Assembly (NCBI GenBank): GCA_905221605.1 | Contig: CAJNDS010002423.1 | Coordinates: forward strand, 248,501 to 312,500 | Direction of reading: 5' to 3' | DNA length: 64,000 nucleotides | Source of the DNA: Symbiodinium natans | Lineage: Eukaryota; Sar; Dinophyceae; Suessiales; Symbiodiniaceae | Part shown: in pieces, positions 39,691 through 51,526 of the stretch | Numbering within the stretch: position 1 is the stretch's first letter | Layout of the letters: each line of letters begins with the position of its first letter | Program-made: the position numbers and the translations under genes | Notes under the pieces: model-generated | Seen by the model: the letters and a program-made list of their open reading frames with translations, nothing else | Told to the model about the DNA's origin: nothing | Database searches by the model: none

Positions 39691-39831
39691 GTTCCCTGGA
39701 TGAGACTCTGCTCTCCTCAAGCACCAGCGGGTGTCGGGCTTCTGTCGGGTTTGGGGTTCAGCGTTCAACTTTTGGGGGGTTAGGGACTGTATGGGTACAT
39801 ATAAGGGTTATCAGGTGTTTGCTTGGTAGCC

Positions 39832-39904
39832 CAGTGGCACCCTTTACCCTGTTGTTGGGTTCTGGGTTCCATATAAGGGTACCTTTACTATCATAGCAAC
39901 CAAG
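39832..39904. mobile_element. TIR-E element, short copy
   Basis: Left end TTGGTAGCCCAGTGGCACCC, right end GGGTACC then TAGCAACCAAG, inverted. It is about 73 bp. Confidence 0.72.
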
Positions 39905-40316
39905 TCGCGCACCAGAGGGTTGGGTCAGGTTTCTTTCCTTAGAGGTTGTTGGGTTCGGATCCGTTTCTAGTGTCTGTGTCGGCGGGCTCAAATCTTTTAA
40001 AGGTAACGTCGGTGAGCCTTTCTATCTTTTGTCTCCGTCTCTCCGTTTTTTTTTGTTTCCTTCTTTTTTGTGTTCCCTCTCTCTCTATACACACGAAGCC
40101 CGTCGAGTTCCTTAAAACCCGTGCAGTTCTAAACCCTAAACCCTAAACCCTAAGCCCTGAACCCTAAACCCTAAACCCTAAACCCTGCTGCGTAGGAAAC
40201 CTCTGCAAGGCTTAAGGGTTTTAGGGTTTAGGGTTTTAAGGCTTTAGTGATGGAGGGTGGAAGCTCCTCAGCCCCGTGGAAGCTCTTCAGCCCCAAACTC
40301 GGCACCTGACACCGAA

Positions 40317-40365
40317 AGTGTCTTCCGAGAAGCCAAGGAAGGCATCAAGCTGCCCGGCTGCATTT
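40317..40365 (+). CDS. Exon-like island ending in a stop (VFREAKEGIKLPGCI*)
   Basis: A short open stretch reads ESVFREAKEGIKLPGCI then TGA. It could be an alternative last exon of the aminopeptidase, since M1 enzymes end with a similar short charged helix. However, no AG acceptor gives the right phase to exon 48, so this is a weak call. Confidence 0.25.
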
Positions 40366-40379
40366 GACGGGTTAAGGGT

Positions 40380-40500
40380 TTGCCCTAAACCCTAAACCCT
40401 AAACCCCAAACCCCAAACCCCAAGCCCTAAACCCCAAACCCCAAACCCTAAACCCTAAACCCTAAACCTTAAACCCTAAACCACACCCTAAACCCTAAAC
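40380..40500. repeat. CCCCAAA/CCCTAAA array
   Basis: Mixed units, followed by a TTTAGGG array at 40620-40715. Confidence 0.9.
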
Positions 40501-41643
40501 TCTGAGGCTTCCAAGGCTTGTGCTTGTAGGGCGTTTAGACCTGAACCCTGAACCCTCCACCCTACGCCCCAAAACTCAGAAGGCTTTCCCAAAGGCTTGC
40601 GGAAGTCATGGGCGTTATATGGTTTGGGGTTTAGGGTTTAGGGTTTAGGGTTTAGGGTTTAGGGTTTAGGGTTTAGGGTTTAGGGTTTAGGGTTTAGGGT
40701 TTAGGGTTTAGGGTTTGCGCACTTTGGAGTTTATGGTGTTTTTTGGCGGTTCAGAAAGGGTTCATGGCGCAGTTTATGGGGCAGGTTTTGCAGGGCGTAT
40801 GGGGTCTGTAGGGTTTGTGGTGCTTAGGGATAAGGAAAAGCTTGAACTCCACGGCTGGTCCTCGAGATTGTTTTGGCTGAGAACCAGCCATAACGATATG
40901 GGCATGTCAAAGAACAGTACCCCCTAGATACTCCCCCCCCCCCCCTCCCAAGCCAAAGAATCTAGCGAGGAGAATTATAGGACCCCCCCCACAAAAAAAA
41001 CCAACAACAACAAAAACAAACATGAACAAATAATAACACAAGAAGGAACAAGTCTTTGCCCATGTCTTGGGAAATCCCAGTAATTGGAGTGTAGCCCGAC
41101 TCACCACCCCAGGCGACAGCCACCCTTGACCCTCGGAGTCAACCCTCAGACCGGTCTAGGACCAATGCCGCATTTTTGGAGCGCATTTTGAAGACGCCCG
41201 TGGTCCAGGACCCTTGGAAGGGGGGGGGGGGTGGGAGGGGGGCCTAAAACCCCAAACCCTAAACCCTAAACCCTAAAAACCCTAAACCCTAAACCCTAAA
41301 CCCCTAGAAGGCTTGGACGACTCCAGATCAAATGAAGCCCTCCCCGGGGGCCACCTAGAACCCAACCACACCTTTAGATGCCGTGAAAACCGCAGCAACG
41401 TGGCCTCAGGCCCCCCTTCCTAAGCGTCTTGGGGCACATGAGCCCTCAACCTGAAACCGGTATGAGGTCGGGATCTGTCTGCAGTAGCTGTATCCCCAAT
41501 AGACAACCAGTCTCGACTTCTAGAAGGAGCCCCCAAAATGGGATAAGCTACATATACCCCCCAAGATACTTGAATACTGTATAAGGGCCCCCACCCCTCC
41601 ACCCCGCCCCCCCACCCTAAAATAAAGTACCTCAGTTTTGGAG

Positions 41644-41684
41644 ACCACCCACCACATGCACCTAAACCTGCGGACGAACGCCAG
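41644..41684 (+). CDS. Possible M1 C-terminal exon (THHMHLNLRTNA)
   Basis: After tttggag| the frame reads TTHHMHLNLRTNA, phase 0 to exon 48, and resembles the N-x-R-x-N-A helix after RTISQTLE. GA follows AG at the right edge. The stop codon was not placed. It competes with the island at 40317, which ends in a stop. Confidence 0.42.
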
Positions 41685-42094
41685 GAGTCCTTCTGGCAAG
41701 GCCTCTGAGTCTCAGGGGACCCCAGGAGGGGACAGGAGCGCAGAAACGGTGGGTGCCGAGGTTCACAAGCTTCAAACCCCAAACCCAACAAACCTGCGAG
41801 GTTTTCGGGAGGCGTTGAGGGTTCAGGGTTCTAGCGTCTAGAGTCTTACCAGCGGATCCATCGATTTTTGGCTGAGGGCATGTTGGCTTGGGGATCCCCT
41901 AAACTAAACCGTAAACCCTAAACCCTAAACCCTAAACCCTGAACCCGAAACCCTAAACCCTAAACCCTGAACCCTGAACCCTGAACCCTGAACCCTAACT
42001 TGAGGGTCTAGAGTCTGCAGGCAAAGGAGTCGAGCTCTTGGGCCCTTGTAGGCCTAAGCCCCTGGACCTGCAGCCTTAAACAGTGAACCTTAAA

Positions 42095-42545
42095 GCCTCG
42101 AAACCCCTAAACCCCTAAACCCCTAAACCCCTAAACCCCTAAACCCCTAAACCCCTAAAACCCTAAAACCCTAAACCCCTAAAACCCTAAACCCTAAACC
42201 CTAAACCTAAACCCCAAACCCCAAACCCTAAACCCTAAAACCCCTAAACCCCTAACCCCTAAACCCCCTAAACCCCTAACCCCCCTAAACCCCCCTAAAC
42301 CCCTAAACCCAAAACCCCCCTAAACCCCTGGACCCCTAAACCCCCCCTAAAACCCTAAAACCCCTAAAAACCCTAAACCCTAAACCTAAACCTAAACCCC
42401 TAAACCTAAACCTAAACCCTAAACCCTAAACCCCTAAACCTAAACCCTAAACCCCTAAACCCCTAAACCCCTAAACCCCTAGACCCCTAAACCCCTAAAC
42501 CCCTAAACCCCTAAACCCCTAAACCCCTAAACCCCTAAACCCCTG
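42095..42545. repeat. CCCCTAAA array (8-base unit), 450 bp
   Basis: About 50 units, mainly CCCCTAAA with runs of CCCTAAAA and extra C. This is the largest variant array in the window. Confidence 0.95.
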
Positions 42546-43289
42546 CCACTTGGGCTGCAGCCTCTTACCTCGACACCCTTTTGGCTCCCGACTCTTGGCG
42601 GGCGTCTGAACCAGTCAGTGCCTGGTACCAGGGGCCCGCAGGCAACAGAAGCACCGTCTTGGCTGTTGAGCCCTAAACCCTAAACCCTAAACCCTAAACG
42701 CTAAACCCTAAACCCTAAACCCTAAACCCTAAACCCTAAACCCTAAACCCTAAACCCTAGGGCTAAAGGGTTTAGGGCCGATTTCAAGGGCTTTTGGGGG
42801 TGGATCTCTTTTGCCAAAGACGGGCTTCGACCGTGCAGCAGCGTGGCGTTCAAAAGAGAGCGGGGGCCACATTTTCCTGGTTCTTGATGACGGCAGCCGA
42901 TTCAGGGTTTGGGGTTTAGGGTTTAGAGTTTAGGATTTGATACCCAAGACATGGCCCCACCACACTCTGACTTACACGAAATCCGTGCTTTTTGGGGTGG
43001 GGTAGTGGTACCCCAGAAACCCCAAAATTCCCTAAACCCTGCAAACCCGAAACCCTCCAATCTTAAGCAGGGAACCGCAGGGACCATGAAACTACCATTT
43101 GCCTGAGACTGCCCTTCACCATACGCTATGAACCCTTAACACCCTCGGTTTAGGGTTTAGGGTGTAGGGTTCAGGGTATAGGGTTAAGGCTTCGCCTCCT
43201 TCAGCACGCCCCCGAAGCCCTCAGCTATAGCCGCGACTCGTATCTTTAGGCGAAGTCGCCTTGGAACCCGGGGAAAAAAACGGAAGCCT

Positions 43290-43455
43290 AACCCTGAACC
43301 TTAAACCCTCAACCCTAAACCCTAAACCCTAAACCCTAAACCCTAAACCCTAAACCCTAAACCCTAAACCCTAAACCCTAAACCCTAAACCCTAAACCCT
43401 AAACCCTAAACCCTAAACCCTACACCCTAAACCCTAAACCCTAAACCCTAAACCC
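43290..43455. repeat. CCCTAAA array, about 22 units
   Basis: Ends 9 bp before the first supported exon of the second gene. Confidence 0.95.
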
Positions 43456-43463
43456 GAATTCAG

Positions 43464-43506
43464 GTCGGCAGCTGGCTCAGTCCATGCAGGGGATTGGCGA
43501 GCGGCG
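43464..43506 (+). CDS. Second gene exon (RQLAQSMQGIGER)
   Basis: The acceptor is ttcag|GT and the donor is CG|GT. It encodes RQLAQSMQGIGER. CCCTAAA lies upstream and TTTAGGG downstream. The protein is not recognised. Confidence 0.6.
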
Positions 43507-46500
43507 GTTCAAGGCTTAGGGTTTAGGGTTTAGGGTTTAGGGTTTAGGGTTTAAGGGTTAAGGGTTAAGCGTTTAGGGTTTAGGGTTTAGGGTTTAGGGT
43601 TTAGGGCAGTTCGCTTAACCTCTCAACCGTGCCAACCCCCCACGCAGAACTCTGAACCCCCCAACACCTGCGCCCAAGTCTTGAACCCAGAGCCGGGTTT
43701 AGGGTTTACGGTTTAGGGCCTCGGGTTTAGGGTGTAGTGTTTAGGGTTTAGGGTTTAGGGTTTAGGGTTTAGGGTTTAGGGTTTAGGGTTTAGGGTTTAG
43801 GGTTTAGGGTTTAGGGTTTAGGGTTTAGGGTCGCAGTCCCAAGTTTCGAAGGGAAGTCGCACGGTCCCTCAATATAAGGTCCTTACCTTCTTGAAAGGTT
43901 TCTGAACTATGGGCCCTTGGGCTGTGTGGGGTATATAAGCGTTCCCCAATGAAGGGCCCATAATAACAAGGGACCATGGATACCCCAAGGAAGTTCAGTT
44001 CCGCGCGGTCCTGTTTCAGTGGCACCGATTGGTTGGGAGTCTTCGGGCTTAGGATTTTTGAGGTCTGGGCATGCTTCTGGCCAGGGTCCTCCCACACAGA
44101 GCAAGACGGGTTTCTGTGGATGGCATTTGGTTTAGGGTTTAGGGTTTAGGGTTTAGGGTTTAGGGTTTAGGGTTTAGGGTTTAGGGTTTAGGGTTTAGGG
44201 TTTAGGGTTTAGGGTTTAGGCCCTCATGCAGGCAACAGCCTGTATGGGGTCTACACGTGGCCCCGGGGAGCTTCTCTGAAGGGCCAAGGGGTTGCGTGGA
44301 TTTCCCTTCATCGCCAACACACAACCTCGGGAACTTCGGGAAAATCTGAGGGCCATAGATGTATCCGCCCAAGGGGAGGTCCCTTCTGTGGGCCGCAAGA
44401 AACGGCAGGGCACCCCCAAAACCCTAAACCCAAAACCCAAAACCCAAACCCTATACCCCTAAACCCTAACCCCTAAACCCTAAACCCTAAACCACTGAAC
44501 TCCTGAACTCCCGATGGGCGCAGACCACGCTGCCGCGCAACTTCCCGGAGCTGGCGTACTTTGGGCCCGCGCACCAGAGGCAGCTTCAGCAGGCAGACCT
44601 TGAGGGCAGTTGCGGCTGGAGGGGTTTAGATGTCCAGGGAGCCAAAGGTTTGGGGTTTAGGGTTTAGGGTTTAGGGTTTAGGGTTTAGGATTTGGGGAGC
44701 ACAGTGCATGTGATCCCAATTCTAGGTTTCATCTGCTCGAAAAAGGCTGAGGGTTCAAAAGGGCTCGGGGTTCTACTTGGAGGCTTCAGGGTGAAGGACT
44801 TGCTTTGTTGGTTCAGGGGTCTCACCCTAAACCCTAAATCCTAAACCAGAAGCCCCATCACCTAAACCCTAAAAGCCCTAAGCCCTAAACCCTAAACCCT
44901 AAACCCTAAACTGTATGCGGACCAAGAAACCCCAGGATCCACCGGAGGGTCCTGGAAAAAGTTTTTGCCTACCAGCTGGGTTTAGGGTTTAGGGTTCAGG
45001 GTCTAGGGTTTAGGGTGTTATCTGTCGGACAACGAAAAGACCTCATGGGAGGCAGCCGGAACCGGAAGCGGCGAATCGACGGTGCGACAAGGGGTGGCCA
45101 ACAGATTCCACGTCGGGCTCCGGGCTCTCCTCCAGGCGCTCCACAGGACACCACACAAACCGAAGGAGGCCAGGAAGGTCAGGATCCCGGTTGAGTGGTC
45201 GAAGGGTCCCTTTATGAAGCTTCCTCCTGGCGTCACACAGTTTAAGAGAAGGTTGGGGGCCCCACTCAATGCCCTGATGAGCTGCTACCAAGCCATGTCC
45301 TCACAGTGCAAGTCGCAGTCGCTGACTCCGAGATGGAAAACACTCATCCTGGAGAATGCTGCTGGGGCCCCAACGAGTGAAGTACACTCGCAGCCTTCGT
45401 ACTGCTTCTTCCACAGCAGGGTCGCCAGCAGATTGGCTGTGCACTGTGCAACTGCCGGCCGAGATCATGGACCCTAAGCCCTAAACCCTAAACCCTAAAC
45501 CCCAAACCCTAAACCTGAAGTCCATCTGGTATCAACAGTTGCGAACTCAAGTTCAGCACAGCGAGGTGAGATGGAGGCCATGAACACGGCTGCTCAGAAA
45601 ACCGCCGAGAGTTATGGGTTTCGGGTTTGGGGTTTAGGGTTTAGGGTTTGGGGTGTAGGGTTTAGGGTTTAGGGTCTGGGGGTTTGGGGTGTAGGTTTTA
45701 GGGTTTAGGGTTGGGTTCAAGGGTTTCAGGGCTGTAGTATTCTAGGGTTCAGGCTTTAGGCTTTATAGGGTTGGGGGGGTTTTAGGGATTCAAGGTTTAG
45801 GGTTTTCGGTGCTTGCGGTAGGGTTTAGGGGTTCTAGGGTTGCAGGATGTAGGCCTTTAGAGTCTAGGGTTTAGGGGTTTTAGCGTTTGAGAGTTTAGGG
45901 TTTAGTGTTTCGGCAGCTTTTCAGAGCAGGGGGGTGGGAGGGGGGGGGAGCCTATAGCATGCATTCCAATTCCCTAAACCCACAGCCCTAAAACCCTAAT
46001 CCCAAACCCTAAACTGCTAGAATCCTAACCCTAAACCCTTTAAGCCCCAAACCCTAAACCCTACACTCCTAAACAGCCCCAAATTCCAAACCTCTAACCG
46101 TCCCTAAACCCTAAACCCTCAACCCTAAACCCTAAACCTCCAACAGACCTATGGAGCCCTCCTGTCCGTCTTCTGGCTCGTGAACGCCGGTGGCCTCAGA
46201 GGTCAAGCTTTTTGGGGACTACATGAACAGGCTCAGGGTTCAGGGGGTTGAGGGGGTTGAGGGGGTTGGGGCTACATGAACAGGCTCAGGGTTTAGGGAG
46301 TTTAGGGAGCTTAGGGTTTAGGGAGTTGAGGGAGTTTAAGGGGTTTAGGGGGTTTAAGGGGTTTTTGGAGTTTTAGGAGTTTAGGGAGTTTAGGTGTCCG
46401 ATGTATGCCTAGTAACAGGGGCTGTAGCAGTGAATACATGTTCAGCTTTCAGGGTTTACGGGCTTCAGTAGTAAATGGTCGATGATCTGGCACCAACCCT

Positions 46501-49500
46501 AAACCCTAAACCCTAAACCCTAAACCCTAAACCCTAAACCCTAAACCCTAAACCCTAAACCCTAAACCCTAAACCCTAAACCCTAAACCCAAACCCTAAA
46601 CCCGAAACCCTAAACCCAGAGGGCTCAGTTTGTGGAGGCAGTCTGAACAGGATTGCTTCACTACTGAGACTTGCAGTCCCCTAAACCCTAAACCCTAGCC
46701 CTAAACCCTAAACCCTAATCCTAAACCCTAAACCCCAAACCCTAATCCTAAACCCGAAACCCTAAACCCTAAACCCTAAACCCTAAACCCTAAACCCTAA
46801 ACCCTAAACCCTAAACCCTCTTGGCGCATGGCCGCTCAGGACCAGCATGAGGCCTTCACCCGCGAGCAGGATCAGTCGGATATGCTCTCAAAGCAATCCT
46901 GGGCCTGGATCCAGGACGGCGAGGGTTTAGAGTTCAGGGTTCAGGGTTTAGGGTTTAGGGTTCAGGGTTCAGGGTTTAGGGTTTAGGGTTTAGGGACTGC
47001 GAAGGGTTCAGGGTTTAGGGCTCATCAAGTCCAGGCATTCACTAGTCAAGCGGTGCGTTTGTGAACCGAAAATATAGTGAACCCCGAAATTCTACCCACT
47101 CACACAGAGAATCCCATCACTGGCCCACGAGTGTTTTGACACTTGCCCACAAACTTTTTCATGGGCGAGTGAAAAACTTGCCCACGAAGTCCAGTAGAGT
47201 GTTTAATAATCTGGGTAATAAGTACACATGTAACCCTAAACCTGAAACCCTAAACCCTAAACCCTAAACCCTCAACCCTCAACCCTAAACCCTGAACCCT
47301 GAACCCTGAACCCTAAACCCTAAACCCTAAACCCTAAACCCTAAACCCTAAACCCTAAACCCTAAACCCTAAACCCTAAACCCTAAACCCTAAACCCTAA
47401 ACCCTAAACCCAAACACATGTATATATGTAGATATGAACATATAGAGTATGAGAGGGAGGGATTAGGGCTTGTACTTGTACCCTACAAAACCCTCAGCCC
47501 TAAAAAAGGATCCTGGAGAGCTCGCCTTGCCAACTTGTGGGGTTTAGGGTTTCGGGGTTTCGGGGTTTCGGGGTTTCGGGGTTTCGGGGTTTCGGGGTTT
47601 CGGGGTTTCGGGATTAGAGGGCTTTAGGGCCCCTAAGCCCTACACCTAGGGTTTAGGGCTTCGGGCTTACGAGCGTCTGGGGATTTCGAGGGCGGGGGGC
47701 TTGCGCAGCTTAAAGTGCTTCTGGGGCTTCTAGGGCGGACGCAGGGCTTGCAACCCTATGCGCGAAAGCCCCAAACCATTCAGGGAGTAGGGATCCAAGA
47801 CCCCAGCTGCTGCAACCAAGCGTCTTTCAAAAGGGGCACTCTGCCAGCTTAAGCCCTAAACCCGCAACGCGAAACCCTAAACCCTAAACCCTAAACCCTA
47901 AACCCTAAACCCTAAACCCTAAACCCTAAACCCTAAACCCTAAACCCTAAACCCTAAACCCTAAACCCCAAACCCTAAACCCTAAACCCTAAACCCTAAA
48001 CCCTAAGCCCTAAGCCCTAAACCCCAATCCTGCTAGCAGGAGTGGATGGCCGAGCACGTGAAAATCAAAGAGAAAGAGGAGGTCCTTGATTCCACGTCTC
48101 TCGGCGTAATTGCGCGTGTAATCTTATGACGCCATGAACCCGAAACCCCTAACCCTCCAAACCCTAAACCCTAAACCCTAGACCCTAGACCCTAAACTCC
48201 AAATCCTAAACTCTAAACCCTAAACCTCAAACCCTAAGCGACCATTCCTGGTTGGACTGAAGAATCCTGGTGATCCGAGCGGGAGCTTGTGGGTACGTGG
48301 AACCTCTGCACACACAAGCCTAGGAGCTTGGTAGTAGGGTTTAGGGTATAGGGTATAGGGTTGTTTAGGGTTTAGGGTTTAGGGTTTAGGGTTTAGGGTT
48401 TAGGGTTTAGGGTTTAGGGTTTCGTTAGGCTCAACGTGCAACTCGTCTCGAATCCCCAGTGTGCCCAGGCTCTAGGTGGATCTCGCCTTATAGGGCCCTT
48501 CGGAGTGTTTCGCGTAACCCTAAACCCCAAACCCTAAACTCCAAACCCCAAACCCTAAACCCCAAACCCTAAACCCCAAACCCCAAACCCTAAACCCTAA
48601 ACCCTAAACCCTAAACCCTAAACCCTAAACCCTAAACCAGAAGGAGCCCGAAATTTCCACCCCCCGACCCACGACGCACGAATCAAAGGATGGTCTTCAT
48701 GGCCATCCATGCTCTGGGAAAGATCACCCAGTTCCGAGAGGATCTGTCGGTTTAGGGTTTAGGGTGTAGGGTTTAGGGTTTAGGGTTTAGGGTTTCCAGG
48801 TTTCCAGGTTTCGGATAAAACGACCCAAGTCTGGGATCCCCAAGCGTGGCCCTGGTCTTTGCAGGTGTAGGTGACGGTTTTGTGTGTGTGTGTGTGTAGG
48901 TAGGTAGGTAGGCAGGTAGGTAGGTAGGCTGTAAGGAGGCCCAGTGGTGACAGAGGTAGTATAAACGAGCTGTTTAAATCCGCATGTTTAAAGGCTCACC
49001 GGTGCAATCTCCAGCCTTTCAGCACAAGCCCCCAAGCCTCTATAAGTTCTGAAGTACGACAGCACCCTGCAGCCCTCCAGTGGAGGGAGCCTAGGGAGGG
49101 AGGGGAGGGACCTGGATACAAGACCTGTTCAACCTTTTTACGGCATCTGAAAACGAAGCGGCGTAGTACCCAGTCTGGGGGGGGGGGGGGAGTTGGACTG
49201 CGACAATACCCAATACGGACACAGCCATATTTAAGCCTTGTGGCTCCCATTTGCGTCACAGCTCCATGTCACCGAAACGAACCCTGGCAGACTATTGGGG
49301 CAATTAACAACTCTGGGAATTTGCCCGGAAATTTGCATGAAGTGCTGCGCAAGTATACGTACAGCATCTGAAGGCTTGTGTGTTGGATGTGTGCTTGCAG
49401 CGCGTTGGCTCGTGCTTTTCCTGTGTCTCTATTGCTACCGCCGTTTTTCATTCTGAACTGCGCTCAGCTAGCTCTTGTAAACTTCTGGCCAAGACCAAGA

Positions 49501-51469
49501 CCATACCCGTAGTGGCCAGTCCAACAAACCCGGGCCACCAAGGTGCAACATGGCACGCGTTCGGCTTATCTTGCCCACTGCATGCCCATCAGTAGACGCG
49601 GGAGCATTCGTCTTCAAAGGTCAGAACGCGTATGTGCCACCTGCACGGGTCTTGGCCGGCTGACCCCTGTTTTTGTATAGAATTTCCGTACTGGCATGCC
49701 AAGGTCGTTTCGAAGTCCGGCGCACCCAAGGCTGCGCCAGCCTTGGTTCCACAGCTCCATGTGCTACACCAGTGTACTGCACCATTGCTATGACCAACAT
49801 GCCATGCACAATGCCTCGACACACGCCGCAATACTGTCTACAGCTCTACACGTCAGCGCATGAGGTTGCAAATCCACCAGCCGTTGCTGCCGATGGCTCA
49901 GCACGGACACGGTCTTTGAAGGCGGCAGTTTTCAGTCTACTGCAACTCTGCAGCTTTGCATCATAAGGCACCTCCACCCCCAGCTTGGCAGTGCCAGGCC
50001 AGAGCCATACTCTTTGCCAAGCAACATTTTGCTGGCTAGTCGCTGGTGCTGGTGGGACTGGACTGGGGGGTGTGATGAACGCCAAGTGCTAAGTTTGGCG
50101 CCTCTTCCGCTTAAAGGCTAAGGTTGTGGGCCATAAAAGGCCGTGTCGCTTTCTCGACTTGTCTGATTTTATATTTTGTTCCAGTTTGTGCTCTTTTTTT
50201 GAATTTTTTTTTGGGGGGGGGTTGGGAGGGGGGGGAGGGGGCGGGGTTTGGACACGTTCCCAAAGCAGCGCACCCTTATAATCCTTAAATTCCCGAAGTC
50301 CAGGCTGCAGGACCCCAGACCAGATCCTTCGCAGACACCGCCTCTTTGTCTCCATCACTGAATCCACAGCCATGAGCAGGACTCCCAAGCAGCAGAGGCC
50401 CCTGTAGCGAAAAATCTCATGTTTTGGCCCTTAAGGGAATTCCTTGAAGGTTCAAAAGGGTAAAACATCAGCAAAATCATGAATAGGGTTTTCAGGAGCG
50501 TCAGACTAGCGAAAATCCTTATGTTTTGGCCTTAAGGAAAATCTTTGAAGGCATAAAATAGTCAAAAAATAGCCAAAATGACCAATTTGAGGGTTTCCAA
50601 CGGCGCCAAACAAACGAAAAATCCCTATGTTTTGGCCTTAAGGGAATTCCTGGGTAAACAAATCACGAAAATTATGAATTTGAGGGTTTTCAGGGACACC
50701 AGACTAGCGAAAATCCTTATGTTTCGGCCTTACGCGAAGTCCTTCAAGGCCCAAAATAATCAAAACAGCACTGAAATTTGGAAATTGAGAGTTTTCAGTG
50801 GCGCCAGACTAGCGAAAATCCCTATGTTTTGGCCTTAAGGGAACTCCTCAAAATAGTAAAACATCACGAATATGAATTCGAGGGTTTCCCGTATCAAGTG
50901 TTTTATTGGGTTGGAGAAAATCTCTGGGATTTCCCCAACCCAGTACAACACTTGAAACAGTTTTCTGGCGAGGAGAAAACTGTTTCAAGTGTTTAGAAAC
51001 ACTTTTGAAACACTTGAACAGTTTGGTGCGGGGGAGAAAAGAGTTTCAAGTACTTTAATGAGTTGGGGAATATCTCTGGGATTTCCCCAGCCCATGAAAA
51101 ACACTTGAAACAGTTTTCTGGGGGGGAGGAGAAAACTGTTTCAAGTGTTTTGAAACACTTATCTCTTCATACTAAAATAGTACCTACCAAGAGGCTACCT
51201 CACATAGACCTTAAAGGTCCTACGCACATATAGGGTCTAGAAGGTTTAGGGTTTAGGGTCTAGGCTGGTTTTTCACTATCGCCTCGGGTACGTAGCTTGC
51301 ATATTCACTCTCTCTCTCTCTCTATCTCTTCTTGCTTTCTGTCTTTCTTTCTGTCTCTCCCTCTCTCTCTCTCTCTTTCACTCGTTCTCTCTGACTATTT
51401 CCTTTGCTTCCATCTGAATCTTTCGGTCTTTCTTTGCTTCATTCTTGCCTTCTTTTTTCCTCACACACA

Positions 51470-51526
<57 letters not shown>

